A DNA stretch of 64,000 bases, from contig JACNGQ010000188.1 of NCBI GenBank assembly GCA_014384025.1, forward strand, positions 1 to 64,000, written 5' to 3'. Shown one piece after another: positions 1 through 9,795 of this stretch. This DNA is from Planctomycetota bacterium (lineage in GTDB: Bacteria; Planctomycetota; Phycisphaerae; Sedimentisphaerales; Anaerobacaceae). Numbering within the stretch: the stretch's first letter is position 1; each line of letters starts with the position of its first letter. The notes under the pieces were generated by a model. That model ran no database searches. It saw only the letters and a list, made by a program, of their open reading frames with translations, and was not told the origin of the DNA. A program made the position numbers and the translations under genes.

Positions 1-17
1 TCACCCCGGCCGCAGCA

Positions 18-1082
18 ATGCAGACTGAATTTAAGACCGGCGAAATTCTGCTCGGCAAAATTCTCGACGGTGACCAAACCATCGACCGCGTTACGCTCGG
101 CTGTGAAGGGCAAAATAATTTCGCGATACACTGCCACGGTAATCCGCTGATTGTTGCCGATATAATGCAAATACTCCAGCGCTGCGGTGTAAAGCTGCTG
201 ACCGCAGAGCAGCTTCTAACTAAAATCCTCTCTTCGCAACAAGCCGTCAATACAATCGCCATTGAAGCTGGCTTGGCCCGCTTGGAAGCCAAAACCATCG
301 AGGGTACAAAAATAATCGCAAATCAAATCGACGCCGGCCTAAGTACAACAGCCGAAAGATGGCTTGAGAATACAAACGAAACTCCCCTCAGTCAAATTTC
401 AACGGAGGCTGGGCGGATACTTGAAAGCAGTCGAACGGCAAAACTGATTATCGATGGTTGTACTGCTGCCTTGGTAGGCCCGCCCAACAGCGGCAAAAGC
501 ACGCTGCTCAATTGCCTTGCTGGCCGGCAAAAAGCAATAGTCACAGATATCAAAGGCACGACCAGAGACTGGGTCGAAACCGTCTGCCGAATCGAATCTC
601 TTTCTTTAAGGTTAATCGATACGGCGGGACTGGATGAAGAACTCAACACGGCCGAGGATGTTATTGAGCAAGTCGCTCAGAAGAAAAGCATCGAGATTTT
701 AGAACAGGCCGACCTTGTCCTGCTCGTTCTGGATAACAGCCAATCGAATGACCGGCTTGACAAAGGGCTTCTTAAAAAAATCGGTGGAAAACGTGTTCTC
801 ATAGTATTAAACAAATGTGACTTGCCCGCCGGATTCGATACAAACAAACTGCCGGAAGCTCTGTCAAGCCCAGTGAAGATAAACGCCAAAGAAGCAACTG
901 GTATCGAGAATTTGCTCGAAAATGTCCGGCATATTTGCGGCATCGCGGGCTTCGATTTGAAAACTGCTGTTTGTTTTACCCAAAGACAAAATAACCTGCT
1001 GCAGCAATTGATACATACCAAATCAACACAACAGGCAGCCTCAATCATAACAGAGTTGTTAAACGCCGCGCTTCGTGTATAA
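18..1082 (+). CDS. mnmE: MnmE-like tRNA-modification GTPase, C-terminally shortened, possibly 5' partial
   Basis: The protein has the MnmE order: a short tetrahydrofolate-binding-like N-terminal part, a helical region, then a G domain with G1 GPPNSGKST (about residues 154-162), G2 GTTRD, G3 DTAG and G4 NKCD. MnmE works with MnmG to modify U34 of certain tRNAs. The codons before the ATG stay open to the window edge and read TPAAA, which resembles the start of MnmE proteins, so the true start may lie outside the window. At 354 residues it is about 100 shorter than usual. The C-terminus ends in NAALRV and lacks the conserved CIGK tail whose cysteine is catalytic in family members. It may be a divergent or decayed form. 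Its stop codon lies inside the -10 box of mutS. Confidence 0.8.
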   Translation: MQTEFKTGEILLGKILDGDQTIDRVTLGCEGQNNFAIHCHGNPLIVADIMQILQRCGVKLLTAEQLLTKILSSQQAVNTIAIEAGLARLEAKTIEGTKIIANQIDAGLSTTAERWLENTNETPLSQISTEAGRILESSRTAKLIIDGCTAALVGPPNSGKSTLLNCLAGRQKAIVTDIKGTTRDWVETVCRIESLSLRLIDTAGLDEELNTAEDVIEQVAQKKSIEILEQADLVLLVLDNSQSNDRLDKGLLKKIGGKRVLIVLNKCDLPAGFDTNKLPEALSSPVKINAKEATGIENLLENVRHICGIAGFDLKTAVCFTQRQNNLLQQLIHTKSTQQAASIITELLNAALRV

Positions 1083-1083
1083 T
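1078..1083 (+). promoter_or_regulatory. -10 box TATAAT for mutS
   Basis: A perfect TATAAT lies eight bases before the mutS ATG, with TTGTTA (1056-1061) 16 bases upstream as a -35. Transcription would start at or within two bases of the start codon, and no Shine-Dalgarno sequence is present, so a leaderless mutS mRNA is likely. The TAA stop of the upstream gene is embedded in the box. Confidence 0.5.
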
Positions 1084-1091
1084 CTGCTTCT

Positions 1092-3719
1092 ATGACGGTA
1101 AATCCTGAAAATTTAACACCTGCTATGAAGCAGTTTCATAAGTTCAAACAACAGCACCCGGACTCCATACTGTTTTTTCGCATGGGCGATTTCTACGAGA
1201 CGTTCTACGAAGATGCCAAAACATGCTCGAAGGTCCTGGGCCTGACGTTGACCAGCCGGAGCAAAGGAACCAATCCCATCCCGTTGGCCGGCGTGCCGTA
1301 TCACGCTGTTGATGGCTATCTGAAAAAGATGTTGCAGGCCGGCTTCAAGGTCGCCGTTTGTGAGCAGGTCGAGGACCCCAAAACCGCAAAGGGCGTCGTA
1401 AAACGCGACGTCGTGCGCATCGTAACACCCGGTACACTCACCGACGATATGTTGTTGACTGCCAAAGAAGACAATTTTCTCTGTGCCGTCAGTATGGGAA
1501 CAAAGCACAAGGCCGCCATAAGCTGGGTCGATATTTCGACCGGCCATTTTTTCGCCCAGGAGCTGCCCGAAGATAGACTGCTCGATGAGCTGCTGCGATT
1601 ATCGCCCGCCGAGTGTCTGCTGGCCGACAGACGCGGCGAGCTGTTCGAAGCCGAGACGAAAAAGCTCGTGAGTGACATTACGCAGCTAACCAATGCCGTT
1701 GTCACCGAACGACAGGCTTGGTATTTCGACCCATATCAGGCAAGGCAGCGTCTGCTGAAACATTTCGGAACAGCTACGCTCGAAGGCTTCGGTATCAGTG
1801 ATGGCGAAGATGGTCTTATCTGCCCGGCCGGTGCTGTTATCGAATATCTCAACGAGACACAAAAAACCACGCTTGGCCACATCCGGAATCTAAAGAAAAT
1901 CAGCCGTCAAAACTTTCTGCAAATCGACACGACCAGCCTGCGAAGCCTGGAAATCCTGCGCACAATTCGCACAGAAACCACAAAAGGCTCGCTGCTGGAT
2001 AGCCTGGACGAAACGATAACCGGTATGGGCGGAAGAATGTTCAGGAACTGGCTGTGTATGCCGCTCTGCGACCTTACCGCTATCGCCCGGAGGCAGGATG
2101 CCGTCGAAGAAATCAAAGACGCTGATGACAAACTATCTGAGGTTCGCAGGCTGCTCTCGAACATATCCGACACCGAGCGAATCGCAGCACGAATCAGCAC
2201 CTTCCGGGCGTCTCCGAGAGACCTGGTGGCGCTTACATCTACTCTGCGCCAGATACCGCAGTTGCGAAAAATCCTTGAGCAATTCGGCGCCGAGCTGCTC
2301 GTGCAATTGGCCGGCCAATGCGACAGTATGGACGAACTGGCTGACCTGCTCGAATCGGCAATCAAGCCCGAACCTCCTTCTCATCTTCGTGATGGCGGCG
2401 TTATAAAGACCGGCTTTTCAGAAGAGCTTGACCGCCTGCGCTCAATCTCCACCGATGGACGAAGCTGGCTCCAGGATTACCAGAAGCAGCAGTCCGAGCG
2501 GACCGGCATCGCGAACCTTAAAATCGGATACAACAAAGTCTTCGGCTACTACATCGAGATAAGCCACTCCGCAGCCGACAAGGTTCCCGTCGATTACGTC
2601 CGCAAACAGACAATCAAAAACGCCGAGCGTTATATCACCGAGAAGCTCAAGGAGTTCGAGACACAGGCCCTCAGTGCCGATGATAAGGCGCTCGAATTAG
2701 AGCAGCAGCTTTTTGAACAGCTTCGTCGTCAATCCGCCCAGTACGTAAGCCGCCTCCAGAAGCTTGCCGATACTATCGCCCAGTGCGATTGTCTTACCGG
2801 TCTTGCATATTTAGCTCGCCGGCGAAGCTATATCCGCCCGAAACTAACTGCCGGCCGTGAGTTTATTATTAACGAAGGAAAACATCCCGTGCTGAGTGAA
2901 ATGCTCGGGGCACAGTTTGTTCCGAACGATATAGCCCTTACCGGCGGCGCAGGCGATATCCTCATCATCACGGGGCCTAATATGAGCGGCAAAAGCACAT
3001 ACATCCGGCAGGTGGCGCTGCTGGTCCTGATGGCACAGACCGGCTCGTTCATCCCGGCCAAAGACGCCGAAATTGGTCTGGTCGATAGAATCTTTACCCG
3101 CGTGGGCGCTTCGGATGAATTGGTTCGTGGCCAGTCAACCTTTATGGTCGAGATGACCGAAACGGCAAATATCATCAACAACGCCACCGATAAGTCCCTC
3201 GTAATTCTCGACGAGGTCGGACGAGGCACAAGCACTTACGATGGCCTTTCGCTCGCTTGGGCGATTACCGAACATATCGCCAGCAAAATAAAATGCCGGA
3301 CACTTTTCGCCACACACTATCACGAGCTGACCGAATTAGCCGAGCTTTTCGGAAACGTCAAAAACTGCAACGTGGCCGTCCGCGAATGGATGGACGAAGT
3401 GGTATTTTTGCATAAGATTCTGCCCGGCGGAACCGACAAGAGCTACGGCATACACGTTGCAAAGTTGGCCGGCCTGCCCAAAACCATCCTCGAAAGGTCT
3501 AAGGAAATCCTTGAAGAACTCGAAAGTACATTCCAGAAAGAAGCTACCGGCGAGCATCTCTCAAAACACAAAACAAAAGAACCGGACAAAGACTCCCTGT
3601 TTGTCCAGAAACATAAGAGCGTTTTAGAAAAACTGGGCTCAACCGACGTAAACAACCTCACACCCATTGAAGCGATAAATTTACTTAACCAAATAAAGAA
3701 CGAAATCAACGAAAAATAA
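1092..3719 (+). CDS. mutS: DNA mismatch repair protein MutS
   Basis: At 875 residues this is a full-length MutS1. The N-terminal mismatch-reading domain has the GDFYETF motif (Phe-x-Glu) near residues 32-38. Connector, lever and clamp regions follow. The C-terminal ATPase has Walker A GPNMSGKST, Walker B with DEVGRGTST, and the helix-turn-helix dimer region. The tail (LTPIEAINLLNQI) matches the usual MutS end. It recognises mismatches and recruits MutL; no mutL is in the window. The gene follows the GTPase by nine bases and probably has its own promoter (see the -10 box). Confidence 0.97.
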   Translation: MTVNPENLTPAMKQFHKFKQQHPDSILFFRMGDFYETFYEDAKTCSKVLGLTLTSRSKGTNPIPLAGVPYHAVDGYLKKMLQAGFKVAVCEQVEDPKTAKGVVKRDVVRIVTPGTLTDDMLLTAKEDNFLCAVSMGTKHKAAISWVDISTGHFFAQELPEDRLLDELLRLSPAECLLADRRGELFEAETKKLVSDITQLTNAVVTERQAWYFDPYQARQRLLKHFGTATLEGFGISDGEDGLICPAGAVIEYLNETQKTTLGHIRNLKKISRQNFLQIDTTSLRSLEILRTIRTETTKGSLLDSLDETITGMGGRMFRNWLCMPLCDLTAIARRQDAVEEIKDADDKLSEVRRLLSNISDTERIAARISTFRASPRDLVALTSTLRQIPQLRKILEQFGAELLVQLAGQCDSMDELADLLESAIKPEPPSHLRDGGVIKTGFSEELDRLRSISTDGRSWLQDYQKQQSERTGIANLKIGYNKVFGYYIEISHSAADKVPVDYVRKQTIKNAERYITEKLKEFETQALSADDKALELEQQLFEQLRRQSAQYVSRLQKLADTIAQCDCLTGLAYLARRRSYIRPKLTAGREFIINEGKHPVLSEMLGAQFVPNDIALTGGAGDILIITGPNMSGKSTYIRQVALLVLMAQTGSFIPAKDAEIGLVDRIFTRVGASDELVRGQSTFMVEMTETANIINNATDKSLVILDEVGRGTSTYDGLSLAWAITEHIASKIKCRTLFATHYHELTELAELFGNVKNCNVAVREWMDEVVFLHKILPGGTDKSYGIHVAKLAGLPKTILERSKEILEELESTFQKEATGEHLSKHKTKEPDKDSLFVQKHKSVLEKLGSTDVNNLTPIEAINLLNQIKNEINEK

Positions 3720-3842
3720 TAAAACACATGAAAAAAATCCTTGTAAAAGGGTGCTTCAGCCTGCTTAATATATACAGATGAAAACGCGGTAGAATATTTA
3801 CTTTACTTGAAACGGCTTCTAATCACGAAAGGGGCAAGTACT

Positions 3843-4652
3843 ATGAAACATACACTAAAATCAAAAATGGTTGTTCTGTGCGGTCTTGTGTTATTGCTGT
3901 CCGGCTGTACCGAGGTCGCTATCACCGGTAGAAAACAGTTCAATCTCGTTCCCGATTCGACGATGAATTCGATGGGTTTTCAGGCCTACAGCGAATTCCT
4001 TACACAGAACACACTCAGCAAAGATTCCAGCAGTACCCAGATGGTCAAACGCGTCGGAAGCAAAATTCAAAAGGCGGTGGAACAGTATTGCGCCCAAAAC
4101 AACCTTTCGGACAGTTTGCAGGGATACCAGTGGGAAGTTAATTTAATCGAAGATGACCAGTTAAACGCCTGGGCTATGCCGGGTGGAAAGATGGTCGTTT
4201 ATACCGGCCTGCTCAAAGTAACCCAATCGGAGGCCGGGCTGGCAACGGTTGTGGCCCATGAAATCGCGCACGTCTTCGCCAAGCACGGAGCAGAAAGAAT
4301 GACTCAGGGCCTTGTCGTGGAAATGGGAGGTATGGCCCTGTCGAAGGCACTGGCAAACAGCCCTGCAGAAACAAAGAACCTGTTTATGCAGTCCTACGGC
4401 GTAGGCACACAGGTCGGCGTATTGCTTCCGTACAGCAGAGTGCATGAAACCGAGGCCGACCATCTGGGCCTGATATTTATGGCGATGGCCGGCTATAATC
4501 CTAACGAGGCCGTCAATTTCTGGCAGAGAATGTCCGTCGCAAAACAAGGCTCACAGACGCTTGAAATATTGTCCACACATCCCGCCGACTCGACCAGAAT
4601 AAGAAACATACAAAGCCTGATTCCAAAAGCAATGCAGTATTACCGTCAATAG
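3843..4652 (+). CDS. M48 family zinc metallopeptidase lipoprotein
   Basis: This is a predicted periplasmic, lipid-anchored protease. The chosen ATG has a GAAAGGGG-type ribosome site just upstream; a TTG 36 bases earlier is less likely because it precedes the signal peptide. The signal peptide ends in a lipobox (LLSGC). The catalytic HEIAH motif is present, with the third zinc ligand in ETEADHLG. This is the LoiP/BepA-like arrangement, usually linked to outer-membrane protein quality control. The length (269 residues) is normal for the small M48 lipoproteins. The exact substrate is unknown. Confidence 0.9.
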   Translation: MKHTLKSKMVVLCGLVLLLSGCTEVAITGRKQFNLVPDSTMNSMGFQAYSEFLTQNTLSKDSSSTQMVKRVGSKIQKAVEQYCAQNNLSDSLQGYQWEVNLIEDDQLNAWAMPGGKMVVYTGLLKVTQSEAGLATVVAHEIAHVFAKHGAERMTQGLVVEMGGMALSKALANSPAETKNLFMQSYGVGTQVGVLLPYSRVHETEADHLGLIFMAMAGYNPNEAVNFWQRMSVAKQGSQTLEILSTHPADSTRIRNIQSLIPKAMQYYRQ

Positions 4653-4751
4653 CGAAATCGGATAATCACGAAAACCTTATCCCTGTGCTTAACCTGTTCG
4701 ATTGCGATATTGAGTATTTGGGATGATGGGTATTATTATTTTTTTCGAGCT

Positions 4752-6005
4752 TTACGAAGTGTCTTTTTGAGCAGCGGCCAAAGCCGCCAGGACGCCGGTC
4801 GAAAAACATGTTTGCAGATTATATCCGCCGCACGGCCCGTCAACATCGAGCACTTCACCAGCGAAGAACAAGCCAGGGCAAATCTTCGATTCCATAGTTT
4901 TAGCCTCAATTTCTTTAAGGCTCACGCCCCCTCGGGTTACCGTCGCCTCGGCAATATCTCTGGTGCGCACGATTGAAACAGGCAAAGCTTTTAAGGCTGC
5001 GATAAGTTTTTTTCGAGCATCTTTGTTAAGCTGGCTTGCCGCAAGTTCGTCATCACAGCCCACTCGCTTGCACAGAAAGATTCCAATGCGCTTCGGCAGA
5101 TTTTCAGTAAGTATATTAACGATTTTCTTTTTGGGATTTGCACTTAGCAGCTCGGTCATTTCTTTATCGAAAGCGGATTGTTCTACATTCGGCGCAAAGT
5201 CCAGAGTAATTTCGATAGGACTTTTTTCGGCGTCAAGATAATCGGTAAGTTGCCGGCTCATATCGAGCACAGCCGGGCCGCCGATACCGTCGTCGGTGAA
5301 AATAATCGCCCCTGCGGTGGCAACCTTTTTGTTGTTTATGCGGGCCGAAATCTTAACATTTTCAACGGACGTACCTGCAAGCTGTCCCGGCCAGTCTTCA
5401 AGGCTTACCAGCGGGACTAAAGAAGCTCTGGTTTGGGTTATATTATGACCAAAGCTTCGGGCAAAGCGGTAGCCGTCTCCTGTACAGCCTGTTTTGGGCC
5501 ATGAAAGCCCGCCTGTTGCGATAATAACTTTTTCGGCGCGTACAGGTTCTTTTGGGGTGTGAATTATAAACGTATCTGCCTGTTTGGTTATCTTGGCTGC
5601 TCTCTTGTCATAGAGAAAATTAACGCCGAGTTTTTTGGCTCGGTTTACCAGCGCATCTCTTACGTCATCGGCACGGTCTGAGGCCGGAAAAACGCACCCG
5701 TCTTGTTCGATCCTGGTTTGAAGCCCTAAAGAGGCGAAGAATTGCATCACATCCTGCGGCGAAAACTTGTATAAGCAGTAGCTCAAAAATCTGCCCTGTA
5801 CAGAACCGAATATTCGGACAAGCTCTGCAGGGCTGGCGTTATGTGTAAGGTTGCAGCGTCCGGCCCCTGTGAGTATCAGTTTCCGGCCGGGCGCTGTATT
5901 GCCCTCGATTATCGTTGTATGAGCATCGGCCTGGGCCGCGAAAATCGCCGCCGTCAAACCCGCAGGCCCTGCTCCGATTATACATATTTCTGTTTCCATA
6001 GGCAT
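4752..6005 (-). CDS. HI0933-family NAD(P)/FAD-dependent oxidoreductase (YhiN-like)
   Basis: The N-terminus carries the FAD Rossmann motif GAGPAGLTAA, followed by the family signature GRKLILTGAGRCNLTH. The C-terminus has the second FAD contact, FFAGEVLDVDGPCGGYNLQ. At 417 residues it has the usual length. Family members are flavoproteins of uncertain substrate; some annotations call them aminoacetone oxidase-like. The gene is convergent with the M48 gene and divergent from glyS. The start at MPMETE fits the beginning of the fold; a second ATG lies two codons downstream. Confidence 0.92.
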   Translation of the reverse strand: MPMETEICIIGAGPAGLTAAIFAAQADAHTTIIEGNTAPGRKLILTGAGRCNLTHNASPAELVRIFGSVQGRFLSYCLYKFSPQDVMQFFASLGLQTRIEQDGCVFPASDRADDVRDALVNRAKKLGVNFLYDKRAAKITKQADTFIIHTPKEPVRAEKVIIATGGLSWPKTGCTGDGYRFARSFGHNITQTRASLVPLVSLEDWPGQLAGTSVENVKISARINNKKVATAGAIIFTDDGIGGPAVLDMSRQLTDYLDAEKSPIEITLDFAPNVEQSAFDKEMTELLSANPKKKIVNILTENLPKRIGIFLCKRVGCDDELAASQLNKDARKKLIAALKALPVSIVRTRDIAEATVTRGGVSLKEIEAKTMESKICPGLFFAGEVLDVDGPCGGYNLQTCFSTGVLAALAAAQKDTS

Positions 6006-6115
6006 ATATTACAAAGACAGTTTTGGCCCTTCAATCTAATCGGTTAAAACGACCGTGTCAAACGTATCTCGCTGTGAAATCCCTAATTCGGTATTCACAT
6101 TGCCGCTTTCAACTC

Positions 6116-6143
6116 TTGTAATTAACGCTTTTGTTTTTATAAT
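6116..6143 (+). promoter_or_regulatory. Sigma-70-type promoter for glyS
   Basis: TTGTAA (6116-6121) and TATAAT (6138-6143) are 16 bases apart and 30 bases upstream of the glyS ATG, which has a GGAG ribosome site. Confidence 0.5.
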
Positions 6144-6173
6144 AGGACCAATTAATAATTTTGGAGACTAAAT

Positions 6174-7652
6174 ATGGCAAAGATTACCAAACTTGATGAA
6201 ATTGTATCGCTGTGTAAGCGAAGAGGTTTTATATTCCAGTCCAGTGAAATCTACGGCGGCCTTGCGAGCTGCTACGACTACGGCCCCCTCGGCGTCGAAT
6301 TGAAGAACAACGTAAAAAAGGCCTGGTGGAAAAGCGTCGTACAGATGCGCGACGACGTGGTCGGGCTCGACTGCAGTATCCTTATGCACCCGATGATCTG
6401 GAAATCGTCCGGCCACGCCGACAAATTCGCCGACCTGATAGCCGAGTGCAAAAAGTGCAACACCAGAACCCGCGTTGACCACCTCAAGGAAAAAACTGCC
6501 GAACACGCCGATGAGCATACCGAGCATATCGCAATCGATGAGGCTATGGCAAAGGCCCGGGATTTGAGTAATAAGCTTTGTCCGAACTGTGGTGTGGTGG
6601 GCCAGTTTACCGAGCCGATGCCGTTTAAGCTGATGTTCGAGACCCGGATGGGCGCCAACGTTGACGATTCGATGACGATGCACCTTCGCCCCGAAACAGC
6701 TCAGGGAATCTTCGCTAATTTCAGAAACGTGCTCGATACCACCAGAGTAAAAATACCATTCGGTATCGCCCAGATTGGCAAGAGCTTCCGCAATGAGGTA
6801 ACGACCAAGGCATTTATCTTCCGAACGCGCGAATTCGAGCAGGCCGAGCTTGAGTTTTTCTGCGAGCCGGGCACCGATGAGCAGTGGTTCGACCACTGGA
6901 AGCAGGCGCGGTTCGACTGGTATCTTGAGCTGGGTATAAAAAAAGAGAATCTGCACTTCCGCGTGCACGATGCCGACGAGCTTGCCCATTACGCCAAGGG
7001 CTGTGTCGATGTCGAATACAAATTCCCGTTCGGCTCCGGCGACTGGCAGGAGCTTGAAGGCATCGCCAACCGCACCGACTACGACCTCCGGCAGCATCAG
7101 CGCGGCATGAGGACCCTCAATAAATGGTATGAGAACGACCGGGACCTTACGAACATACAGCTTGTCGATGAGGCCGAAGATTACCATAAAGGCCCGCTGT
7201 CTTATTTCGATGAACAGGCTAAAAAGCGGTACATCCCTTACGTTATCGAGCCCAGCGCCGGCATCGACCGTAGCGCCCTTGCCTTTCTGGTCGATGCCTA
7301 TGACGAAGAGGAAGTTCGCGGCGAAACAAGGAACCTTTTAAGATTTCACCCGGCCCTTGCGCCCGTCAAGGCCGCTGTTTTCCCGCTGGTAAAAAAAGAT
7401 GGTATGCCTGAAATAGCGACGAATATCTACAACGGCCTTAAAAAATATTTCAACTGCTTCTATGACCAAAAGGGCGCGGTCGGCCGGCGCTATCGAAGAC
7501 AGGATGAAGCCGGTACCCCGTTCTGCCTCACCGTTGACGGCCAGACAAAAGAAGACAATACCGTCACCGTCAGAGAACGTGACTCAATGGAGCAGAAAAG
7601 AATCTCAGCCGACCAGCTTCTCAGCTACCTGCGCGAAAAACTGGATTTGTAA
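6174..7652 (+). CDS. glyS: Glycyl-tRNA synthetase, dimeric class II type
   Basis: This is the single-chain alpha2 form of glycyl-tRNA synthetase. It begins with the typical DEIVSLCKRRGFIFQSSEIYGG start, has the class II motif 2 region around RNEVTTKAFIFRTREFEQAE, and ends with the anticodon-binding domain. A Cys-rich insertion (KCN...CPNCG) near residues 95-145 probably binds zinc, as in several bacterial homologs. The start is supported by a TTGGAG site 9 bases upstream. The small pspC-like gene follows after 18 bases and is likely co-transcribed. Confidence 0.97.
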   Translation: MAKITKLDEIVSLCKRRGFIFQSSEIYGGLASCYDYGPLGVELKNNVKKAWWKSVVQMRDDVVGLDCSILMHPMIWKSSGHADKFADLIAECKKCNTRTRVDHLKEKTAEHADEHTEHIAIDEAMAKARDLSNKLCPNCGVVGQFTEPMPFKLMFETRMGANVDDSMTMHLRPETAQGIFANFRNVLDTTRVKIPFGIAQIGKSFRNEVTTKAFIFRTREFEQAELEFFCEPGTDEQWFDHWKQARFDWYLELGIKKENLHFRVHDADELAHYAKGCVDVEYKFPFGSGDWQELEGIANRTDYDLRQHQRGMRTLNKWYENDRDLTNIQLVDEAEDYHKGPLSYFDEQAKKRYIPYVIEPSAGIDRSALAFLVDAYDEEEVRGETRNLLRFHPALAPVKAAVFPLVKKDGMPEIATNIYNGLKKYFNCFYDQKGAVGRRYRRQDEAGTPFCLTVDGQTKEDNTVTVRERDSMEQKRISADQLLSYLREKLDL

Positions 7653-7670
7653 AAATGAAAGGAGCCGCAT

Positions 7671-7865
7671 ATGAAACATATATATCTTTCCAAAAAACAA
7701 AAGAAAATTTTTGGTATATGTGGCGGCATCGGTGAGGCTTTCGATATTGATCCTACGTTAGTCCGGCTTGTGGTCGTCTTCTTATGCTTTGCAACGGGGA
7801 TATTACCGTTAGTTCTGACCTATATAGTAGCACGGGAGATCGTCCCGAAAGAACCAGTTGCATAG
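7671..7865 (+). CDS. PspC-domain small membrane protein
   Basis: This 64-residue protein is almost entirely a PspC domain: the KKIFGICGGIGEAFDIDPTLVR segment followed by one hydrophobic helix (about residues 32-55). PspC domains occur in envelope-stress proteins of the phage-shock type. A GAAAGGAG ribosome site precedes the ATG. No PspA homolog is in the window, so its role here is open. Confidence 0.85.
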   Translation: MKHIYLSKKQKKIFGICGGIGEAFDIDPTLVRLVVVFLCFATGILPLVLTYIVAREIVPKEPVA

Positions 7866-7921
7866 ATGAGTATCGGCTAAACCACTTATGCGAGAAGCTG
7901 GATATCTAATTTCTTGTCCTA

Positions 7922-9313
7922 TTAATTTCCTAATCCACGAAGTTGCTTGTTTACATTCGTTGCGTAGTTATCGGTCATACCCATTATATAATCAAGGAAT
8001 AACATGATAATCTCATATAGATCTTTCCCTTTAAATCTCTCGCCAGAATCTTGCTTAATGAAGTTTTTGATTATTTTTGTTTTGTATGAAGTTTTTTTAC
8101 CATTAACAATTTCACGAGCTGCTTCTATTGAGTTTTCAAGTAAAATGCTTATTACACTATAGGCACCGAGTTCTAAAAGAACATTTCTTTGGTTCTGATA
8201 TATTTTCTTTTTCAAATTTCCTTTTTCATATAAAGCGTCAATCTTAGAACAAAGACTATCATTATTTGTCTTTGACATAAGACTGCTATCTAAGCTGCCT
8301 TCCATAATTCTTTCGTAATTATTTTCAAAAGCTTCAACAATCTCTTTTATCATGAGATTTATCATCTTTCCGCGTAGCATTCCATTTTTAATACGCCAAG
8401 ATATTTTAGAATTAAGTAGTCTTTTTTGTTCTTCCCTTAATTCGTCCTTTTTTTTCAGGAATTTATCAAATTCCTGCTCTATTAAATAATTTTCACGTAA
8501 TAAATTTAATTCTATTGCATCTTCAATATCTAAAACTCTATAGCATATGTCGTCCGCCGCTTCGACAAGAAATGCTAAGGGGTGTCTTGTATATTCTGCT
8601 TCAAATTTAGAGCTATTATGTTTTTTCTCTATCAAACGCAGTTCTTTAGCAATTTCATCGAAATAATTATACTCTGTTTTAAAACAACTGAATTTATGGT
8701 CTTTTTTCTTAGGGTCTTCTTTAGCGAAATTTGAAGTCCAGGGATATTTAAGCAATGCACCAAGAGTCGAATATGTCAGGCGCATACCACCATCGTTTTC
8801 ATAATATTCTTTATATGTAACAACTCGAAAAGCCATAGCGTTTCCATCAAAGTTTTTTAGGTCTTGTTGCTCTCTAACATTAAGCTCTTTTTCATCCTCT
8901 TTTATTTTTTCTTGAAACCATTTCCGAGTAGCCTCCTCTGCGGCATGTCCAAAAGGAGGATTACCAATATCATGAGCAAGACAAGCTGCTTCAACAATTT
9001 CTCCAACATTCGATGGTTCTAATTTGTTTGGAAGTTCTTCGTTATCTTTCAGCCATTGTCCAACCATTACTCCCAAACTTCGTCCAACACTTGCAACTTC
9101 TAAGCTGTGTGATAATCGTGTGTGAATATGGTCATTCTCGCTCAAGAGATGAACCTGTGTTTTGCGTCCCAATCTTCTGAAAGCGCTTGAAAAAGTTATT
9201 TTGTCTATATCTTTCTCGAATTGGCTTCTCCCATTTTTTTCTTCCCCATTGTTATTTGGGTCATGAAACCTCTTTTCAACTAACAATCTGTTCCATTTCA
9301 TTTTTTCGCTCAT
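7922..9313 (-). CDS. dgt: Deoxyguanosinetriphosphate triphosphohydrolase (dGTPase), HD superfamily
   Basis: The start (SAFRRLGRKTQVH) and the HD-superfamily metal ligands are clear: the His of HTRLSHSLEV, His-Asp in CLAHDIGNPPFGHAAEEA, and a late Asp in EAADDICYRVLDIEDA. Such enzymes remove triphosphate from dGTP; some are known to limit phage by depleting dNTPs. The length (463 residues) fits the longer dGTPase type. The gene is strikingly AT-rich and Lys/Asn-rich compared with glyS and asnS on either side, which points to horizontal gain. It stands alone on its strand. Confidence 0.9.
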   Translation of the reverse strand: MSEKMKWNRLLVEKRFHDPNNNGEEKNGRSQFEKDIDKITFSSAFRRLGRKTQVHLLSENDHIHTRLSHSLEVASVGRSLGVMVGQWLKDNEELPNKLEPSNVGEIVEAACLAHDIGNPPFGHAAEEATRKWFQEKIKEDEKELNVREQQDLKNFDGNAMAFRVVTYKEYYENDGGMRLTYSTLGALLKYPWTSNFAKEDPKKKDHKFSCFKTEYNYFDEIAKELRLIEKKHNSSKFEAEYTRHPLAFLVEAADDICYRVLDIEDAIELNLLRENYLIEQEFDKFLKKKDELREEQKRLLNSKISWRIKNGMLRGKMINLMIKEIVEAFENNYERIMEGSLDSSLMSKTNNDSLCSKIDALYEKGNLKKKIYQNQRNVLLELGAYSVISILLENSIEAAREIVNGKKTSYKTKIIKNFIKQDSGERFKGKDLYEIIMLFLDYIMGMTDNYATNVNKQLRGLGN

Positions 9314-9795
9314 ATTTTTTTACCTTCATAATTTGTTTTTTTTAATTTTTGCATAAACATACGCAGACATGAAAGTTTTCCTCGTTTAGTTCTTCTATCA
9401 TTTTAATTCTACCTCAATATATGACTTCTTGGTAAAGGCTGAGCAAAAATGCTTTTTTCTAAATTAAAGACGTGTTATCTCGCGTTTGCTATGATCTAAT
9501 TATGTTTATCGGATGGAGATAAGAGGAAAATAATCAAAAAAAGGAAAATAACAAAAGGGAAAATCATAAGGTGAGTTTATTAGATTGATTATCGGGCCAA
9601 AGATGTACAATGTCTTCGCAGCCCGGCGTCGTTCAAATCCCAAAGGAAGAATCTCGGAGTATGCACTTTCAGGAAATCATCTTAAGGTGTATAATCTGGA
9701 ACAACAATAAGATATACGACCGAAACATCTGGCCGAAATAGATAAAGTGTTCCGAGACTTAACGCCACAGGTAATCTATGAGGAATCTTTGAATT
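9314..9795. other. Intergenic region between dgt and asnS
   Basis: I see no supported gene. The part next to dgt is very AT-rich. The part near asnS has chromosomal composition and holds only a 35-codon open frame (9603-9710) without a ribosome site. A run resembling a tRNA T-loop (near 9628) does not fold into a T arm. Confidence 0.4.

Noticed and set aside
6168-7187. 339-codon open frame antisense to glyS
   Set aside because: It is a shadow of a well-supported GC-rich gene in the opposite frame, with no recognisable domain.
9603-9710. 35-codon open frame and a TTCAAATCC motif like a tRNA T-loop
   Set aside because: There is no ribosome site. The flanks of the T-loop-like motif do not pair into a T arm and no acceptor stem was found.
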